Assembly (NCBI RefSeq): GCF_009746565.1
Contig: NZ_WRPN01000006.1
Span: 62,001 to 126,000 of the forward strand
Source of the DNA: Mariniflexile maritimum
GTDB lineage: Bacteria > Bacteroidota > Bacteroidia > Flavobacteriales > Flavobacteriaceae
Reading direction: 5' to 3'
Length of the DNA: 64,000 nucleotides
This document shows positions 1-8,778 of the stretch, piece after piece (the stretch's first letter is position 1; each line of letters starts with the position of its first letter). The notes below the pieces were generated by a model. It had not been told where the DNA came from and made no database searches. It saw only the letters and a program-made list of their open reading frames with translations. A program made the translations under genes and the position numbers.

Positions 1-2468
1 TGAGGTTAAAAATTAAAAAGAACATATTTTTTTATTTGGCAATACTGATTTTTGGAGGTCAGATTGTTGTTGCCCAAACTTCAACCGCGTTAAAACTGTG
101 GTACGATAAACCAGCTTCCATTTGGAATGAAGCCTTGCCATTGGGCAACGGCCGTTTGGGTGCCATGGTTTTTGGCGACCCTGCGGTTGAGCGTTTACAA
201 TTGAACGAAGAAACCATTTGGTCGGGTTCGCCAAACAACAATGCGCACGATAAAGCCTTTGAGGCGCTCCCAAAAGTAAGACAGTTGATTTTTGAAGGCA
301 AATACGCCGAAGCCCAAGAATTAGCCACTAAAGATATCATGTCGCAAACCAATAACGGCATGAACTACCAAACCTTTGGCAGCGTTTATCTTTCGTTTCC
401 GGGGCATCAAAATTACACCAATTATTACCGCGATTTGGATATTGAAAATGCCACAGCCAAAGTACGGTACACAGTTGATGGCGTTACCTATACACGGGAA
501 ATACTTACCGCTTTTTCAGACCAAGTGGTTGCCGTCAAGTTGTCTGCCAACAAGCCAGGGCAAATCACCTGCAATGTGTTTATGAACAGCCCTTTTGATA
601 AAACGGTCATTTCCACGGAAAATAATCAAATGGCCTTGTCTGGCGTTTCAAGCACTTATGAAGGTCAAAAAGGCCGCGTTAAGTTTCAGGGAAGATTGCA
701 AGCTAAAAATAAAGGAGGCGCTAGTTCTGTAAGTAACGGAATCGTAAGTATTGATAAAGCAGATGAGGTTACCTTGTACATATCAATAGCTACCAATTTC
801 AAAAATTATCAAGATATTACTGAAGATGAAATTGCTAAAAGTAAAGCCTATTTAGATAAAGCAGTTGAAAAGGATTTTGAAACTATAAAAAAATCCCATG
901 TCGCTTATTACCAAAAATTCTTCAACCGGGTTTCTTTAAATTTGGGAACTACCGAAGCTTCTAAAGAAACGTCTGATGTTCGCATTAAAAAATTCGACAG
1001 CCAATTCGACCCGCAGTTGGCTTCCCTCTATTTCCAGTTTGGACGCTATCTTTTGATATCCAGTTCACAACCCAGGGGGCAACCGGCCAACCTACAAGGT
1101 GTTTGGAACGATATGCTGTTTCCGCCTTGGGAAAGCAAATACACCATGAACATTAATGCCGAAATGAACTATTGGCCAGCCGAATTGACCAACCTGTCCG
1201 AAATGCACGAACCGTTTATCCAAATGGCCAAGGAAGTGGCCGAAACAGGAAAGGAAACCGCTAAAACAATGTACAATGCCAACGGTTGGGTACTGCACCA
1301 CAACACCGATATTTGGCGCATTACGGGCCCTGTGGATTATGCGGCATCCGGCATGTGGCCAACGGGTGGCGCGTGGGTGTGCCAGGATTTGTGGGAACGC
1401 TATTTATATACGGGCGATAAAAATTATCTAAAGGACATTTTCCCACTGATGAAGGGCGCCGCAAGCTTCTTTTTGGATTTTATGGTTGAAGACCCAAATT
1501 CGGGCTATTTGGTTGTGGTGCCATCAAGCTCGCCCGAAAATACCCATGCTGGCGAAGAGGGGAAATCAACCATTACCGCAGGAACCACCATGGATAACCA
1601 GTTGGTTTTCGATTTGTTTACCAACGTGATGAAAGCAACTAAGGTTTTGAATGAAGATAAGGCTTTCGCGGAAACATTAAACGCTGCACTTTCCAAAATG
1701 CCACCGATGCACATTGGAAAATACGGACAGCTACAGGAATGGTTGATTGATTGGGACGATCCTGAGGATAATCACCGTCATGTATCGCATTTGTACGGTT
1801 TGTTCCCAAGCAATCAAATATCGCCTTTTAAAACGCCCGAATTATTCCAAGCGGCTAAAACCTCCTTAAAATTTAGGGGAGACGAATCTACCGGGTGGTC
1901 CATGGGCTGGAAAGTGAATTTATGGGCTAGATTGCTTAATGGCGACCATGCTTATAAATTGATGCAGGACCAGTTGCACTTAGTAACTGCCGATCAGCGA
2001 AAAGGAGGTGGTACTTATCCGAATATGCTTGATGCCCACCAACCGTTTCAAATAGATGGCAATTTTGGTTGTACCGCCGGTATTGCCGAAATGCTGATGC
2101 AAAGTCACGAAGGCGCCATTCATGTATTGCCTGCTTTACCATCTGTTTGGAAAAATGGCGAAATTAAAGGTTTGATGGCCAGGGGTGCTTATGAAGTTGA
2201 CATCATTTGGAAAAACAATAAAGTTTCAGAAGTAAAGATTCAACCCAAAATGAGTGGTAATTGTAGGTTACGAAGTGAAACGCCTTTGAGAGGAAACGGA
2301 CTTAAAAAAGCGAAAGGAAACAACCCAAATCCGTTGTTTTATGATGTGGAAGTAAAAAAGCCCATTATTTCAGAACAGGCAAAAATCAAAAAAATTAAGC
2401 TTCCAAAATATTATGAGTATGATATAAACATGAAAGCAGGAACAGCGTATAAGTTTTATGCCAAATAA
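1..2468 (+). CDS. GH95 alpha-L-fucosidase (or alpha-L-galactosidase), exported
   Basis: Likely removes terminal alpha-L-fucose (or L-galactose) from side chains outside the cytoplasm. Bases 1-2 are TG and the next codons read RLKIKKNIFFYLAILIFG, a good signal peptide, so the ATG probably begins one base before the window; a start at the TTG at 36 would cut the signal peptide. That gives about 822 residues, normal for GH95. With that numbering, N384 and N386 in MNINAEMNYWPAE match the catalytic asparagines of the Bifidobacterium 1,2-alpha-fucosidase, E513 in SSPE is the likely general acid, and D686 in QIDGNFG is the matching aspartate. The gene is followed after 18 bp by the next hydrolase and shares the operon with a complete set of fucose uptake and most fucose catabolism genes, which favours fucose as the released sugar. 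Confidence 0.9.
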   Translation, partial: RLKIKKNIFFYLAILIFGGQIVVAQTSTALKLWYDKPASIWNEALPLGNGRLGAMVFGDPAVERLQLNEETIWSGSPNNNAHDKAFEALPKVRQLIFEGKYAEAQELATKDIMSQTNNGMNYQTFGSVYLSFPGHQNYTNYYRDLDIENATAKVRYTVDGVTYTREILTAFSDQVVAVKLSANKPGQITCNVFMNSPFDKTVISTENNQMALSGVSSTYEGQKGRVKFQGRLQAKNKGGASSVSNGIVSIDKADEVTLYISIATNFKNYQDITEDEIAKSKAYLDKAVEKDFETIKKSHVAYYQKFFNRVSLNLGTTEASKETSDVRIKKFDSQFDPQLASLYFQFGRYLLISSSQPRGQPANLQGVWNDMLFPPWESKYTMNINAEMNYWPAELTNLSEMHEPFIQMAKEVAETGKETAKTMYNANGWVLHHNTDIWRITGPVDYAASGMWPTGGAWVCQDLWERYLYTGDKNYLKDIFPLMKGAASFFLDFMVEDPNSGYLVVVPSSSPENTHAGEEGKSTITAGTTMDNQLVFDLFTNVMKATKVLNEDKAFAETLNAALSKMPPMHIGKYGQLQEWLIDWDDPEDNHRHVSHLYGLFPSNQISPFKTPELFQAAKTSLKFRGDESTGWSMGWKVNLWARLLNGDHAYKLMQDQLHLVTADQRKGGGTYPNMLDAHQPFQIDGNFGCTAGIAEMLMQSHEGAIHVLPALPSVWKNGEIKGLMARGAYEVDIIWKNNKVSEVKIQPKMSGNCRLRSETPLRGNGLKKAKGNNPNPLFYDVEVKKPIISEQAKIKKIKLPKYYEYDINMKAGTAYKFYAK

Positions 2469-2486
2469 TTTCAGGTTAGACACAAA

Positions 2487-4046
2487 ATGAATTTTAAGAT
2501 TAAACATATCAAATTAATAATCATCCTTGTTGCAATAGGTTTTAGCAGCTGTAAATCGTCTATGACTGCACAAAAAAAAGCATCAGTTTTAAAAGTTGAA
2601 AATTTCAAGCATTATGTGGATTATTTCAACTCCATGGAAGATGAAAACATTGCCAAGGCCATTCCGAACGATAGTGCTTGGGCTTGGATGAAAACCAATA
2701 TCCCATTGTTTGAATGTCCGCAACAAAATTTTGAGGAAATCTATTATTTCCGTTGGTGGAGTTTGCGTAAGCACATCACCAACACACCACAAGGCTATGC
2801 CATTACCGAGTTTTTGGTCGATCGTTCCTATGCCGATAAATACAATTTGATTTCCTGTGCGTTGGGGCATCACATTTATGAATTTAGATGGGTGCACAAT
2901 CCAGAATTTATCGCGCAAAACGTGAAGTTGTGGTACAGGGGCAATGAAGGCAAGCGCATGAAAAAGCTCATGACGTTTAGCAGTTGGACGGCCAATGCGC
3001 TGTACAACCGCTATTTGGTGAATAAAGATGAAAAATTCCTGTTGGATATGTTTCCCGATTTGGTTGATGAATATGCGCAATGGGAAAAAGACAGGGGTAG
3101 AACCGACGGCTTGTTTTGGCAAATTGATGTGAAAGATGGCATGGAAGAATCGTTAAGCGGCGGGCGCCATGTGCAAAATGTACGGCCCACCATCAACAGT
3201 TATATGTTCGGGAATGCCGAAGCCTTATCCAAAATAGCGGCCATCATAGGTGATAAAAAGCAGGTGGCCTATTTTCAAAATAAAGCTGAAAAACTTCAAG
3301 ATTTGGTGGAAACACGCTTGTGGAATGCCAAGGATGAATTTTTTGAAACGTTGACAGAAAAAGATACCTCTTCCAATGTGCGTGAGGCCATTGGTTTTAT
3401 TCCGTGGTATTTCAATCTTCCAGAAAAAAATAAAGGCTTTGAAAAAGCTTGGGCACAAGTAACGGACGAGCAAGGGTTTTCGGCGCCTTTTGGCTTAACA
3501 ACTGCCGAACGTAGAAGTCCGCGTTTTAGAACCCACGGCACAGGCACCTGCGAATGGGATGGTGCCGTTTGGCCTTTTGCCACCTCGCAAACCTTAACCG
3601 CCATGGCCAATGTGTTGAACAATTACAACCAAGAGGTGGTTACTGAGGAGGATTATTTCAAACAAATGAACTTGTATGTAGAGTCGCAATATTACCGTGG
3701 TCGCCCATACATTGGCGAGTATTTGGATGAAACCACGGGCTACTGGCTTATGGGCGATAGGGAACGCAGTCGCTATTACAACCATTCCACCTTCAACGAT
3801 TTAATCATTACAGGCTTGGTAGGTTTACGCCCAAGAGCCGATGAAAAAATAGAGGTCAACCCCTTAGTTCCCCAAGAAAAATGGGATTGGTTTTGTTTGG
3901 ATAATGTGTTGTACCATGGCGATATAATTACCATTCTTTGGGACAAAACAGGTGAAAAATATAACAAGGGAAAAGGGTTTAAGATTTTCAGGAATGGAAA
4001 GGAAATAGCTTCATCTGAAAAATTAGAAAAACTCATTTCAAAATAA
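2487..4046 (+). CDS. MGH1-like (alpha/alpha)6-barrel glycoside hydrolase, lipoprotein
   Basis: A 519-residue protein with a lipoprotein signal (GFSSC, Cys22). The body resembles the MGH1-like / GH63-related hydrolases with an (alpha/alpha)6 barrel: aromatic-rich helices (YYFRWWSLRKH near residues 86-97), a TRTDG-like DGLFW segment near 205 and a WDGAVWPFATSQT segment near 355, typical of clan members in which a Glu or Asp next to tryptophans does catalysis. The substrate cannot be read from the sequence. It is the second gene of the operon, with gaps of 18 bp before and 9 bp after, so it should act on the same glycan as the GH95 and GH78 enzymes. The superfamily assignment is fairly firm; the CAZy family and linkage are not. 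Confidence 0.7.
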   Translation: MNFKIKHIKLIIILVAIGFSSCKSSMTAQKKASVLKVENFKHYVDYFNSMEDENIAKAIPNDSAWAWMKTNIPLFECPQQNFEEIYYFRWWSLRKHITNTPQGYAITEFLVDRSYADKYNLISCALGHHIYEFRWVHNPEFIAQNVKLWYRGNEGKRMKKLMTFSSWTANALYNRYLVNKDEKFLLDMFPDLVDEYAQWEKDRGRTDGLFWQIDVKDGMEESLSGGRHVQNVRPTINSYMFGNAEALSKIAAIIGDKKQVAYFQNKAEKLQDLVETRLWNAKDEFFETLTEKDTSSNVREAIGFIPWYFNLPEKNKGFEKAWAQVTDEQGFSAPFGLTTAERRSPRFRTHGTGTCEWDGAVWPFATSQTLTAMANVLNNYNQEVVTEEDYFKQMNLYVESQYYRGRPYIGEYLDETTGYWLMGDRERSRYYNHSTFNDLIITGLVGLRPRADEKIEVNPLVPQEKWDWFCLDNVLYHGDIITILWDKTGEKYNKGKGFKIFRNGKEIASSEKLEKLISK

Positions 4047-4055
4047 AATATACAA

Positions 4056-6800
4056 ATGAAGAAAATATTTCAATATGTCGTTTTGCTGCTTTGTTCATTT
4101 TCGGCGATGGCTCAAAGTGATATAAAGTTGCATCATCTTCAATGTGAAATGCTCACAAATCCGTTAGGGATTGATGTGTTGCAGCCACGATTGAGTTGGC
4201 AAATCATTACAAATGAAACAGAAGTGGAGCAAACCCAATATCAAGTTTTGGTAGCTTCTTCTGCCGAAAAATTAAAAAATAACCATGCCGATTTATGGGA
4301 TTCTGGCAAAGTATCAAGCAATGCGTCAATAAATATAACCTATTCAGGAAAAAAATTGGATAGTAAGGATGAAGCCTATTGGAAAGTAAAAGTGTGGACG
4401 AATAAAGGCGAAACCGAATGGAGTGATACCGCACATTGGAGCATGGGTATTTTAACCTATGCCGATTGGAAATCAACGCGATGGATTGGTTATAACCAGT
4501 TGTTTCCGGGCGATAGTGTGAGCCAGTTTTCAAAATTATCAGCTAGATATATTAGAAAGCAAATCGATTTAAAAAAGAACGTAAAAAAAGCCAAAGTCTA
4601 TTTAATGGGCATGGGTTTGTATGAATTCTACATCAACGGGGAAAAAATCGGAAATCAGGTTTTGGCACCAGTACCTACTGATTATACCAAGAACGTAAAG
4701 TACAATGTATTTGACGTTACTTCCCAATTAAAACAAGGCGAAAATGTATTAGGTACTATTTTAGGAAACGGTCGTTTTTTTGCCATGCGACAAGAATACA
4801 AACCCTATAAAATCAAAAGTTTTGGGTTTCCTAAAATGGCATTGCAACTGGATGTTGAATACGAGGATAGCACAAGTGAAACCATAAAAACCGATGAAAC
4901 TTGGAAGTTTACACCAAACGGCCCCATTCGGGCAAACAACGAATATGATGGTGAAGTGTATGATGCCAGAAATGAAATACCGAATTGGAATACAAATAAT
5001 TTTGACGATAGCAATTGGTTAAATTTAACTTGGGTTGAAGAACCGGGCGGCTTTCCGGAAGCGCAAATGACCCCAAATATGAAGGTGATGGGTGAGGTGA
5101 AGCCAATTTCCATAACTGCAACCAAAAATGGCACTTACATTTTAGACATGGGCCAGAATATGGTGGGCTGGTTGCAACTAAAAGTGAAAGGAAATCGGGG
5201 CGATACCATCACAATGAAATTTGCCGAATCCTTAAAAGCAGACGGCGCGCTTTATATTGCCAATTTACGTGATGCCCGTGTTACCGATACATACATTTTA
5301 AAAGGCGAAGGTGAAGAAATTTGGGAACCAAAATTTGTATATCATGGGTTTAGATTCGTGGAAATTTCGGGTTTTAAAACAAAACCAACCTTGGATAACT
5401 TCTTAGGGAAAGTGGTTTATGATGACATGGAAACCACGGGAACGTTCGACTGTTCCAACCCAACCATGAACCAAATTTTCAAAAATGCCTATTGGGGCAT
5501 TCGCGGAAATTATAAGGGCATGCCCATTGATTGTCCGCAACGCAATGAGCGTCAACCTTGGTTGGGCGATAGAACTACGGGAGCTTACGGCGAAAGTTTC
5601 TTGTTCGATAACCAAACCTTGTACGCAAAATGGCTGGACGATATTAAGTTTTCGCAAACCTTGGACGGTGGCATTCCCGATGTGGCACCGGCCTTTTGGC
5701 GTTATTACGGCGACGGCGTAACATGGCAAGGGGCCTACATTAAAGTGGCCGATATGTTGTACAAGCAATTTGCTGATGAAAGCGTGATTAAAAACCATTA
5801 TCCCTACATGAAAAAATGGATGGATTATATGGAAGCGAATTACTTGAAAAATGATTTGATAGCAAAGGATAAATACGGCGATTGGTGCGTGCCACCGGAA
5901 TCGTTGGAAATTATCCGGTCGCAAGACCCAACGCGCTTAACCGATGGCGAAGTGTTGTCGAGTGCGTTTTATTATCACCTGCTTCAAACCATGAAAAAGT
6001 TTGCAACCATTATGGGTGCCGACAAAAACGATATTGTACATTTTGATGATTTATCCAAACGCATTAAAACAGCCTTCAACAAAAAATATTTGAACAAAAA
6101 CAACACCTATGCCAATAATACCGTAACGGCCAATGTGTTGCCCTTAGCGTTTGGTATGGTGCCAGACGATTTAAAAAATGAGGTATTCAAAAACTTAACA
6201 CACGAGGTTGAGGTTGTGAAAAACGGACACATAAGTACCGGTGTTGTTGGCACACAGTTTTTAATGCGGACCTTAACAGAAAATGGGCGAGGGGATTTGG
6301 CATTCAAACTAGCGTCAAACAAAACCTACCCTAGCTGGGGCTATATGGTTGAAAACGGCGCCACTACCATTTGGGAATTATGGAACGGCAATACGGCCGA
6401 TCCCGAAATGAATTCCCAAAACCACGTAATGTTGTTGGGCGATTTATTGGTTTGGTATTACGAAAATATGGCAGGCATTAAATCGAGTGAGGCGGATCCC
6501 GGCTTCAAACAAATCATTATGAAACCCGATTTTGAAGCGGGGCTTAGTTATGTAAATGCTTCGTATAAATCTTCTTACGGACTTATCAAAAGTCATTGGA
6601 AAAAGTCTAAAAACCATTTGGAATGGCATATTACCATTCCTGCAAATACAAGTGCATTGGTGTATGTGCCAACCACCAACCCTTCAAAAGTAAGCATCAA
6701 TAAGGACCGATTGGATAAGGGTTCAAAAAATTATAGAACAGAGGCAAACAAGCTTGTTTTAGAGTTGAAATCGGGTACTTATTCAATCCATGTAAACTAA
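4056..6800 (+). CDS. GH78 alpha-L-rhamnosidase, exported
   Basis: A 914-residue protein with a cleavable signal peptide (MKKIFQYVVLLLCSFSAMAQ). Family features in order: an N-terminal beta-sandwich with a PRLSWQ motif, a central carbohydrate-binding beta-sandwich, then an (alpha/alpha)6 barrel. The GH78 signature is DCPQRNERQPWLGD at residues 492-505, in which E498 is the expected general acid; E774 in ATTIWELWNG is the expected general base. The C-terminal beta-sandwich is complete. GH78 enzymes remove terminal alpha-L-rhamnose by inversion. Its presence says the target glycan carries rhamnose as well as fucose. No rhamnose catabolic genes are visible, although some fucose-type enzymes accept both 6-deoxy sugars. 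Confidence 0.93.
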   Translation: MKKIFQYVVLLLCSFSAMAQSDIKLHHLQCEMLTNPLGIDVLQPRLSWQIITNETEVEQTQYQVLVASSAEKLKNNHADLWDSGKVSSNASINITYSGKKLDSKDEAYWKVKVWTNKGETEWSDTAHWSMGILTYADWKSTRWIGYNQLFPGDSVSQFSKLSARYIRKQIDLKKNVKKAKVYLMGMGLYEFYINGEKIGNQVLAPVPTDYTKNVKYNVFDVTSQLKQGENVLGTILGNGRFFAMRQEYKPYKIKSFGFPKMALQLDVEYEDSTSETIKTDETWKFTPNGPIRANNEYDGEVYDARNEIPNWNTNNFDDSNWLNLTWVEEPGGFPEAQMTPNMKVMGEVKPISITATKNGTYILDMGQNMVGWLQLKVKGNRGDTITMKFAESLKADGALYIANLRDARVTDTYILKGEGEEIWEPKFVYHGFRFVEISGFKTKPTLDNFLGKVVYDDMETTGTFDCSNPTMNQIFKNAYWGIRGNYKGMPIDCPQRNERQPWLGDRTTGAYGESFLFDNQTLYAKWLDDIKFSQTLDGGIPDVAPAFWRYYGDGVTWQGAYIKVADMLYKQFADESVIKNHYPYMKKWMDYMEANYLKNDLIAKDKYGDWCVPPESLEIIRSQDPTRLTDGEVLSSAFYYHLLQTMKKFATIMGADKNDIVHFDDLSKRIKTAFNKKYLNKNNTYANNTVTANVLPLAFGMVPDDLKNEVFKNLTHEVEVVKNGHISTGVVGTQFLMRTLTENGRGDLAFKLASNKTYPSWGYMVENGATTIWELWNGNTADPEMNSQNHVMLLGDLLVWYYENMAGIKSSEADPGFKQIIMKPDFEAGLSYVNASYKSSYGLIKSHWKKSKNHLEWHITIPANTSALVYVPTTNPSKVSINKDRLDKGSKNYRTEANKLVLELKSGTYSIHVN

Positions 6801-6828
6801 AATAATTCAGAATTAAATTAATAATGAG

Positions 6829-8778
6829 ATGAAAATGAAACGAATGCAAACTACCCTGATACTGTTAAGTGCTTTATTTTTAGGAAGTTGTAAACCGGTT
6901 ATAGAAAAGAAAATGGCATTGGCAGACAAAACATGGAAAGAGGGCATTGTAGTAGAGGAGTTTGTTAATGAAAATCCACCCTATCCGTCTTGCCATGCGG
7001 CAACCATTGTAGAAACGACCAACGGCGATTTGGTGGCCTCATGGTTTGGTGGTACGCACGAAAGGCATCCTGATGTTGGTATTTGGGTAAGCAAACGCAA
7101 AAATGGCGCATGGACAGAAGGGGTTGAGGTTGCAAACGGCGTACAGAACGATACCCTGCGATACCCAACCTGGAACCCTGTACTGTACCAAATTCCAAAG
7201 GGCGATTTAATGCTGTTTTATAAAGTAGGGCCCAGTCCATCCACTTGGTGGGGCATGCTCATGCGTTCCTCCGATGGGGGAGACACGTGGTCAAAACCAG
7301 AAAAAATGCCTGAGGGCTTTTTGGGGCCAATAAAAAATAAACCCGTTCTATTGGAAAATGGCACGCTGCTTTTGCCATCGAGCACCGAAGAACACGGCTG
7401 GAACTTACGAATGGAATCCACCCCCGATTTTGGTAAAACGTGGAAAATGGGCGACACGCTTCCTAAAGGAAAAGACTCCATCAATGCCATTCAACCGAGC
7501 ATATTGTTCCATAAAAACGGAAAACTTCAACAAATTGGCAGAACCAGAAACAGGCATTTGTTCAGCACCTGGTCCGACGATGATGGTAAAACCTGGTCCG
7601 ATTTAAAACTGTTGAATATGCCCAACAACAGCTCTGGTACCGACGCGGTTACCATGAAAAATGGGCAACATGTGTTGATTTACAATCACGTTTGGCCAGA
7701 TGAAGGGGAAACAAAAGGTTATAGAAGCCCATTGAATATTGCGCTTTCAAAAGATGGCATTCATTGGGAGGCGTCCTTGGTTTTAGAGGATTCAAAAATC
7801 AGTCAATATTCATATCCAGCCATCATTCAAGGGTCCGATGGAATGTTGCATTGTATTTACACTTGGCGCAGGCAAAAAATAAAATATGTAAAAATTGACC
7901 CGACAAAATTGGTGTCGTTCCCTATAATAGATGGCATTTGGCCAGGGCCAACACAAGAGCGCTATAAAGTGGCCGTTTGCGATTGGATGATTTTAAAACG
8001 CCAAAAACTTGGTGCGTTTGAACGTGCCAAAGACATTGGCGCCGATGGCATCGAGATGGATATGGGCGGTTTGGGCAATCGGGAAACGTTTGATAGTAAG
8101 TTTGTAAATGGAGATACTGCCAGCGTGAGGGTTTTTAAGGATAAAATGATTGAAACGGGTGTGGGTATTAGCGCTATTGCGATGTCCGGGTTTTACGCAC
8201 AGTCTTTTGCAAAACGCGAAAGCTATAAAAAAATGGTTTCCGATTGTATTGAAGTGATGAAAACCTTTAATGTGGAAGTGGCCTTTTTGCCATTGGGAAC
8301 AGAAGGCGATTTGGTGAAAAACCCAGAATTAAGGCCCGCTATTGTTGAGCGTTTGCGTTGGGCAGGGAAAGCGGTAGAAAAGATAAACGGTATTATAGCC
8401 ATTGAAACCTCGTTATCGGCTTCCGAGGAAAAGAAATTGTTGGAGGAAATTGATAACAGGAATATTAAAATTTCATTCAATTTTGCCAATGCCATTGAAA
8501 ACGGGCGCGATATTTCCAAGGAACTTAAAATATTGGGGCGTGATAATATTGGGCAAATTCACGCATCAAATACCGATGGGGCTTGGTTGGAAAACGACAA
8601 AGCTATCAATTTGCCTGCCATCAAAAAAACCTTGGATGGCATGTACTGGAAAGGTTGGCTCACTGTGGAGCGTTCCCGGGACACCAGCATGGTACGCGAT
8701 GTAGTAGGCAATTACGGTGCAAACGTAGCCTACCTAAAGAAAATTTTTAAAAATAACGAATCAAAAACCAGTAAATAA
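6829..8778 (+). CDS. Sialidase-like beta-propeller fused to a sugar-isomerase-type TIM barrel, lipoprotein
   Basis: A single 649-residue frame begins with a lipoprotein signal (FLGSC) and holds two unrelated domains. Residues about 45-370 form a BNR/sialidase-type propeller with three Asp-boxes (SSDGGDTWS, TPDFGKTWK, SDDDGKTWS). Residues about 385-640 look like a xylose-isomerase-like TIM barrel (IGADGIEMDMG, AFLPLGTEG, IAIETSLSA, GQIHASNTDGAWL). The fusion is in frame with no stop or frameshift, so it is real rather than two overlapping genes. The propeller is unlikely to act on sialic acid in this operon; related exported propellers act on other sugar acids. TIM-barrel proteins of the second kind include intracellular isomerases and exported enzymes linked to 3-keto-glycoside cleavage. 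The activity is unknown. Its stop overlaps the next start (TAATG), implying coupled translation. Confidence 0.75.
   Translation: MKMKRMQTTLILLSALFLGSCKPVIEKKMALADKTWKEGIVVEEFVNENPPYPSCHAATIVETTNGDLVASWFGGTHERHPDVGIWVSKRKNGAWTEGVEVANGVQNDTLRYPTWNPVLYQIPKGDLMLFYKVGPSPSTWWGMLMRSSDGGDTWSKPEKMPEGFLGPIKNKPVLLENGTLLLPSSTEEHGWNLRMESTPDFGKTWKMGDTLPKGKDSINAIQPSILFHKNGKLQQIGRTRNRHLFSTWSDDDGKTWSDLKLLNMPNNSSGTDAVTMKNGQHVLIYNHVWPDEGETKGYRSPLNIALSKDGIHWEASLVLEDSKISQYSYPAIIQGSDGMLHCIYTWRRQKIKYVKIDPTKLVSFPIIDGIWPGPTQERYKVAVCDWMILKRQKLGAFERAKDIGADGIEMDMGGLGNRETFDSKFVNGDTASVRVFKDKMIETGVGISAIAMSGFYAQSFAKRESYKKMVSDCIEVMKTFNVEVAFLPLGTEGDLVKNPELRPAIVERLRWAGKAVEKINGIIAIETSLSASEEKKLLEEIDNRNIKISFNFANAIENGRDISKELKILGRDNIGQIHASNTDGAWLENDKAINLPAIKKTLDGMYWKGWLTVERSRDTSMVRDVVGNYGANVAYLKKIFKNNESKTSK

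Noticed and set aside
5485-5721. Open frames on the other strand or in other frames inside the large glycosidase genes
   Set aside because: They lie fully within clear coding genes, have no recognisable domains and follow the codon pattern of the real frame.
6829-8778. Sialic-acid cleavage by the propeller protein
   Set aside because: Asp-boxes only show a propeller fold; no sialic acid uptake or catabolic gene is nearby and the operon is built around fucose.
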